This document shows positions 31,557 to 33,698 of a stretch of 33,698 nucleotides of DNA, in pieces (the stretch's first letter is position 1; each line of letters starts with the position of its first letter). This DNA is from an uncultured Bacilli bacterium (GTDB lineage: Bacteria; Bacillota_I; Bacilli_A; RF39; UBA660). The notes beneath the pieces are model-generated. The model had not been told where the DNA came from and made no database searches. It was given only the letters and a program-made list of their open reading frames with translations. The position numbers and the translations under genes were made by a program. Location: the NCBI GenBank assembly GCA_944358165.1, contig CALVQS010000004.1, positions 1-33,698 of the forward strand. The letters run 5' to 3'.

Positions 31557-32469
31557 TTTGTTCCTCCTTTATATAAGTAGCAATGACCTCGGCAAGAATT
31601 TTTAGACTTCGTGTTACTTCATCAATCGTATTATGAACTCCCCCTACTTGAATAAGTAAAGTATAGTGAGAAAAATCCTGATTATAAACACCTTGATATC
31701 CACTTCCTCCTCTAAGAGATACTCCTCGTGATAAAGTAGGACTTGTCTTTTCTAAAAGTGCATTTAACTTTTGAGCAAAAAAAGCATTATCCTGATAATT
31801 CCCATAATCGGTACCAACTACAAATAGAATTTTGGCATATACAACATCATCAATCACCACTGTAGTAGCCTCTCTATCATAATCAGATACTTGCAAGTCA
31901 AAAAAGTATTTTAAACTTTTTGTCTCATTACTATTTTCTTCTAAAAGAATTCTAGAGGCTGCATAACTATTGGTATAAGGAATATCATGTTCTTTAGCAA
32001 CTTTAACAACACTTGCCTCTTCCACAATACTTCCAATATTCTCATCTTCCAAATATTCACTTAAAATAAAACTTGCTTGAGTAACATAAGAAGCGATACT
32101 ATAACTATGAAAAGAATTACTTTTATATTGATCGGTCTGAAAAGTATTATATAAATAAACCACTTGATCATAATCTTCCACATAAATATCTTTTAAAGAA
32201 TAATTCGTATCCATTACCATTTCACTAGAATCATATGGAAAACCAAAACTATTATAATAAAGAGCATTTGTATCCAAAAAAGAATCCGTAAAAGAGCCAA
32301 AACTATTGCGAACAAGGACATTTTTAAATCCATCATAAGAAACATGATTTAAGAAAAAAGAAACAAACAGATTCAAGAAGAAAATCATAAAAACTACTAA
32401 AGCAAAAATAAAATAATAAAGTTTATAACGAGGAACTTTAATTTTCTTATGAGTAATAAACTGTTTCAT
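31543..32469 (-). CDS. spoIIP: Stage II sporulation protein P (engulfment amidase family), with altered active-site residues
   Basis: A 308-residue membrane-anchored protein of the SpoIIP family. SpoIIP cuts the stem peptides of septal peptidoglycan with SpoIID and SpoIIM so that the mother cell can engulf the forespore. One membrane helix (about 18-40), then the extracellular part; family motifs are TTVVIDDVVYAKILFVVG, GVYNQDFSHYTLLI and VGGVHNT. Two normally conserved residues differ: the DxH of the metal site reads DLQ (Gln193) and the Glu of LLIExGG reads LLIQVGG (Gln274). The enzyme could be inactive or use other ligands. It lies between gpr and a yqxA-like gene, as in Bacillus, and a terminator separates it from gpr. 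Confidence 0.88.
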   Translation of the reverse strand: MKQFITHKKIKVPRYKLYYFIFALVVFMIFFLNLFVSFFLNHVSYDGFKNVLVRNSFGSFTDSFLDTNALYYNSFGFPYDSSEMVMDTNYSLKDIYVEDYDQVVYLYNTFQTDQYKSNSFHSYSIASYVTQASFILSEYLEDENIGSIVEEASVVKVAKEHDIPYTNSYAASRILLEENSNETKSLKYFFDLQVSDYDREATTVVIDDVVYAKILFVVGTDYGNYQDNAFFAQKLNALLEKTSPTLSRGVSLRGGSGYQGVYNQDFSHYTLLIQVGGVHNTIDEVTRSLKILAEVIATYIKEEQNEEE

Positions 32470-32505
32470 TTAACTAATCACCACTATCATTATATAATAG
32501 CAAAT

Positions 32506-32536
32506 AAAAAAATAGTGTCGAAAGGTGATACTATTT
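32506..32536 (-). terminator. Terminator of gpr
   Basis: Minus strand AAATAGT, 13-base loop, ACTATTT, then T run; it overlaps the gpr stop codon. It suggests that spoIIP has its own promoter. Confidence 0.65.
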
Positions 32537-33265
32537 ATAAAAAAATAATTCATTTAAAGCATCCGCTATAATGGTACTTGCAAGATGTAGTACTTCTCCA
32601 ACATCCGGAGTTGTATACATTCTTTTATTCTTTTCTAGTACCAAAGCAACACCAATAGCAACAATGGGAATACCAAACGTATTTTTATCAATTTTTTTAT
32701 TATCTTTAATAGCACTCCCAGGAATAATACCCGTATTATTGACTTCAATACAATTATTTAAAAGTTCTGGATTATTAGTTGCTAAAGAATCAATCATAAT
32801 AATCATACTTGGTTTTAGCTTCCGTACTACCATCTCAATTAAAGAATAAGAGCTAATACCCGTTTTTTCGACAACTTCTGGATTAAACAAAGCCACTTTT
32901 GGCATATTTAAAAAATCAGTAAAATGATTGGTAGCCATAACTTTATTAGTAGTTGAAACTCCCAAACTATCACATAAAATACTAGAATTCCCAAGTCCAA
33001 TGATTAAAGGATCAGTTGTTTTTAAATCTTTAAATAAAATCCTTAATATTTTCATCAATTCCTTTTTAATAGCATTTCTTTTTTGATGCAAAGAAACAGA
33101 ATCAAAAGTAATCGTAAAATAATCTCCGCGACACCTTTTAATATAACCTTCACTCTTATAATCAACACAAAAATGATGAACCAAATAACCTCTTCCTTTT
33201 TTCTTATCAATCGAAAACTTTTTCTCCTCAAGTATTTTTGATACATCCATAAACGCTTTTTTCAT
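32531..33265 (-). CDS. gpr: Germination protease GPR (short form)
   Basis: A 244-residue aspartic-type protease that degrades small acid-soluble spore proteins when spores germinate. Conserved blocks: DYFTITF; GLGNSSILCDSLGVSTTNK with the first catalytic Asp; KPSMIIMIDSLATNN with the second; NTGIIPGSAI; and FGIPIVAIGVALVLE. It is much shorter than Bacillus GPR (about 370), lacking the C-terminal extension and a recognisable propeptide. The ATG at 33265 follows GGGTGG. A sigma-G-like promoter precedes it, fitting forespore expression. rpsT is divergent, as in Bacillus. Confidence 0.9.
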   Translation of the reverse strand: MKKAFMDVSKILEEKKFSIDKKKGRGYLVHHFCVDYKSEGYIKRCRGDYFTITFDSVSLHQKRNAIKKELMKILRILFKDLKTTDPLIIGLGNSSILCDSLGVSTTNKVMATNHFTDFLNMPKVALFNPEVVEKTGISSYSLIEMVVRKLKPSMIIMIDSLATNNPELLNNCIEVNNTGIIPGSAIKDNKKIDKNTFGIPIVAIGVALVLEKNKRMYTTPDVGEVLHLASTIIADALNELFFYK

Positions 33266-33279
33266 ACTTCCACCCTTAT

Positions 33280-33308
33280 TATTATGAGAAAAAGTGCTAT
33301 AAAAATTC
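33280..33308 (-). promoter_or_regulatory. Candidate sigma-G (forespore) promoter of gpr
   Basis: Minus strand GAATT, 17 bases, CATAATA. The -10 fits the sigma-G consensus CATWMTA fully; the -35 fits GHATR at 4 of 5. The leader would be only 8-14 bases. Confidence 0.5.
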
Positions 33309-33357
33309 TAAAAAGCATATATTTTTAACAACTTCCGAGTATTTTCTCTTAAAAAAC

Positions 33358-33386
33358 TTGAAAAATCATAAATATTCTGTTAAAAT
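33358..33386 (+). promoter_or_regulatory. Promoter of rpsT
   Basis: TTGAAA, 17 bases, TAAAAT, about 30 bases upstream of the rpsT start. Confidence 0.75.
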
Positions 33387-33417
33387 GGATACTGACAAAC
33401 AAGAGAGGAGTTTAAAA

Positions 33418-33681
33418 ATGGCAAATATTAAAAGCTCTAAGAAAGCAATCAAAGTAATAGCAAAAAAGACTGAAAACAATCATGAATTAAAAGCAAGAGT
33501 TAAAAATTTAATTAAAGAAACAGAAAAAGCGATTGCTAGTAATGATAAAGAAAAAGCAAGTCTTTTATGGAATGATGTTCAAAAATACTTAGACCAAGCT
33601 GTAAGTAAAAGTCTAGTACATAAAAATACATCTGATAGACAAAAATCAAGATTATCTTTAAAAATTAAAAATATGAAGTAA
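33418..33681 (+). CDS. rpsT: 30S ribosomal protein S20
   Basis: An 87-residue small-subunit protein (bS20) that binds 16S rRNA. It starts MANIKSSKKAIKVIAKKTEN and is lysine-rich, with the conserved ARVKNLIKETEKAI and the HKNTSDRQKSRLS tail. The ATG at 33418 has AGAGGAG 8 bases before it; the frame upstream overlaps the promoter and is not coding. Divergent from gpr, an arrangement shared with Bacillus. The terminator, if any, is cut by the window edge. Confidence 0.97.
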   Translation: MANIKSSKKAIKVIAKKTENNHELKARVKNLIKETEKAIASNDKEKASLLWNDVQKYLDQAVSKSLVHKNTSDRQKSRLSLKIKNMK

Positions 33682-33698
33682 CAAATGATTGTTGGCTT

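Noticed and set aside
1-33698. A Mollicute genetic code with TGA as tryptophan
   Set aside because: TGA ends well-supported genes (5541-6659, 18045-18791, 14942-15724 neighbours with ATGA overlaps), and tryptophans are encoded by TGG.
1-33698. tRNA, rRNA, SRP RNA or tmRNA genes
   Set aside because: Intergenic regions are short and A/T-rich, and no cloverleaf or conserved RNA core was recognised, including near ffh.

Overview
The window is a low-GC, densely coded stretch of bacterial chromosome. Three things place it among endospore-forming Firmicutes of the Bacilli type: a divergent rpsT / gpr / spoIIP group at the right end, a CotD-like coat protein gene, and the sepF-divIVA pair. TGA is a normal stop (for example the ATGA gene overlaps at 6656 and 14942), so this is not a code-4 Mollicute. 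The A/T bias and several protein types resemble uncultured gut Bacilli, but that placement is inference. No tRNA, rRNA, CRISPR array or complete insertion sequence is visible, and no gene-free stretch exceeds 300 bases.

Left end (1-8040): a truncated membrane-anchored protein with WG-like repeats; yceD-rpmF; a membrane-anchored C-type-lectin-like surface protein with a GC-rich, NNC-rich block near its C-terminus; a divergent tandem-HTH regulator; tmcAL; a two-gene AAA ATPase / TOPRIM-like cassette; and mutM. In Bacillus the tmcAL (ylbM) and yceD-rpmF genes sit back to back. Here the surface gene and regulator lie between them on one side of tmcAL. On its other side the AAA/TOPRIM cassette is bracketed by a 44-bp near-perfect direct repeat containing the tmcAL 3' end and terminator. 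The region looks like a hot spot for accessory genes.

Centre (8043-16895, all on the minus strand): polA-mutM, a kinase-like protein, an AI-2E-family membrane protein, an Rpn-like nuclease, sepF-divIVA, and behind these three linked genes of unknown function, one with a long coiled coil.

Centre right (17057-23873): a plus-strand ABC uptake operon (binding protein, ATPase, permease), then a Schlafen/AlbA_2-type regulator, a DUF4143 ATPase with an operator-like inverted repeat at its promoter, and an S66 LD-carboxypeptidase.

Right (23945-33698): secE-nusG, a DUF368 polyprenyl-phosphate transporter, a zinc-ribbon membrane protein, the CotD-like protein, ffh with a small membrane protein, an orphan metal-binding-type lipoprotein, an ABC-F ATPase, then a yqxA-like gene, spoIIP, gpr and rpsT. 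SpoIIP appears to have lost two residues of its metal/catalytic centre. A sigma-G-like promoter precedes gpr.

The strongest leads are the variable-region-like block in the surface protein (2441-2518), the repeat-flanked AAA/TOPRIM cassette (5390-7223), and the paired operator-like sites around the tandem-HTH gene. Many genes share a start signal of GGTGAT, four bases, then TTG or GTG, and I used it to reset several starts.
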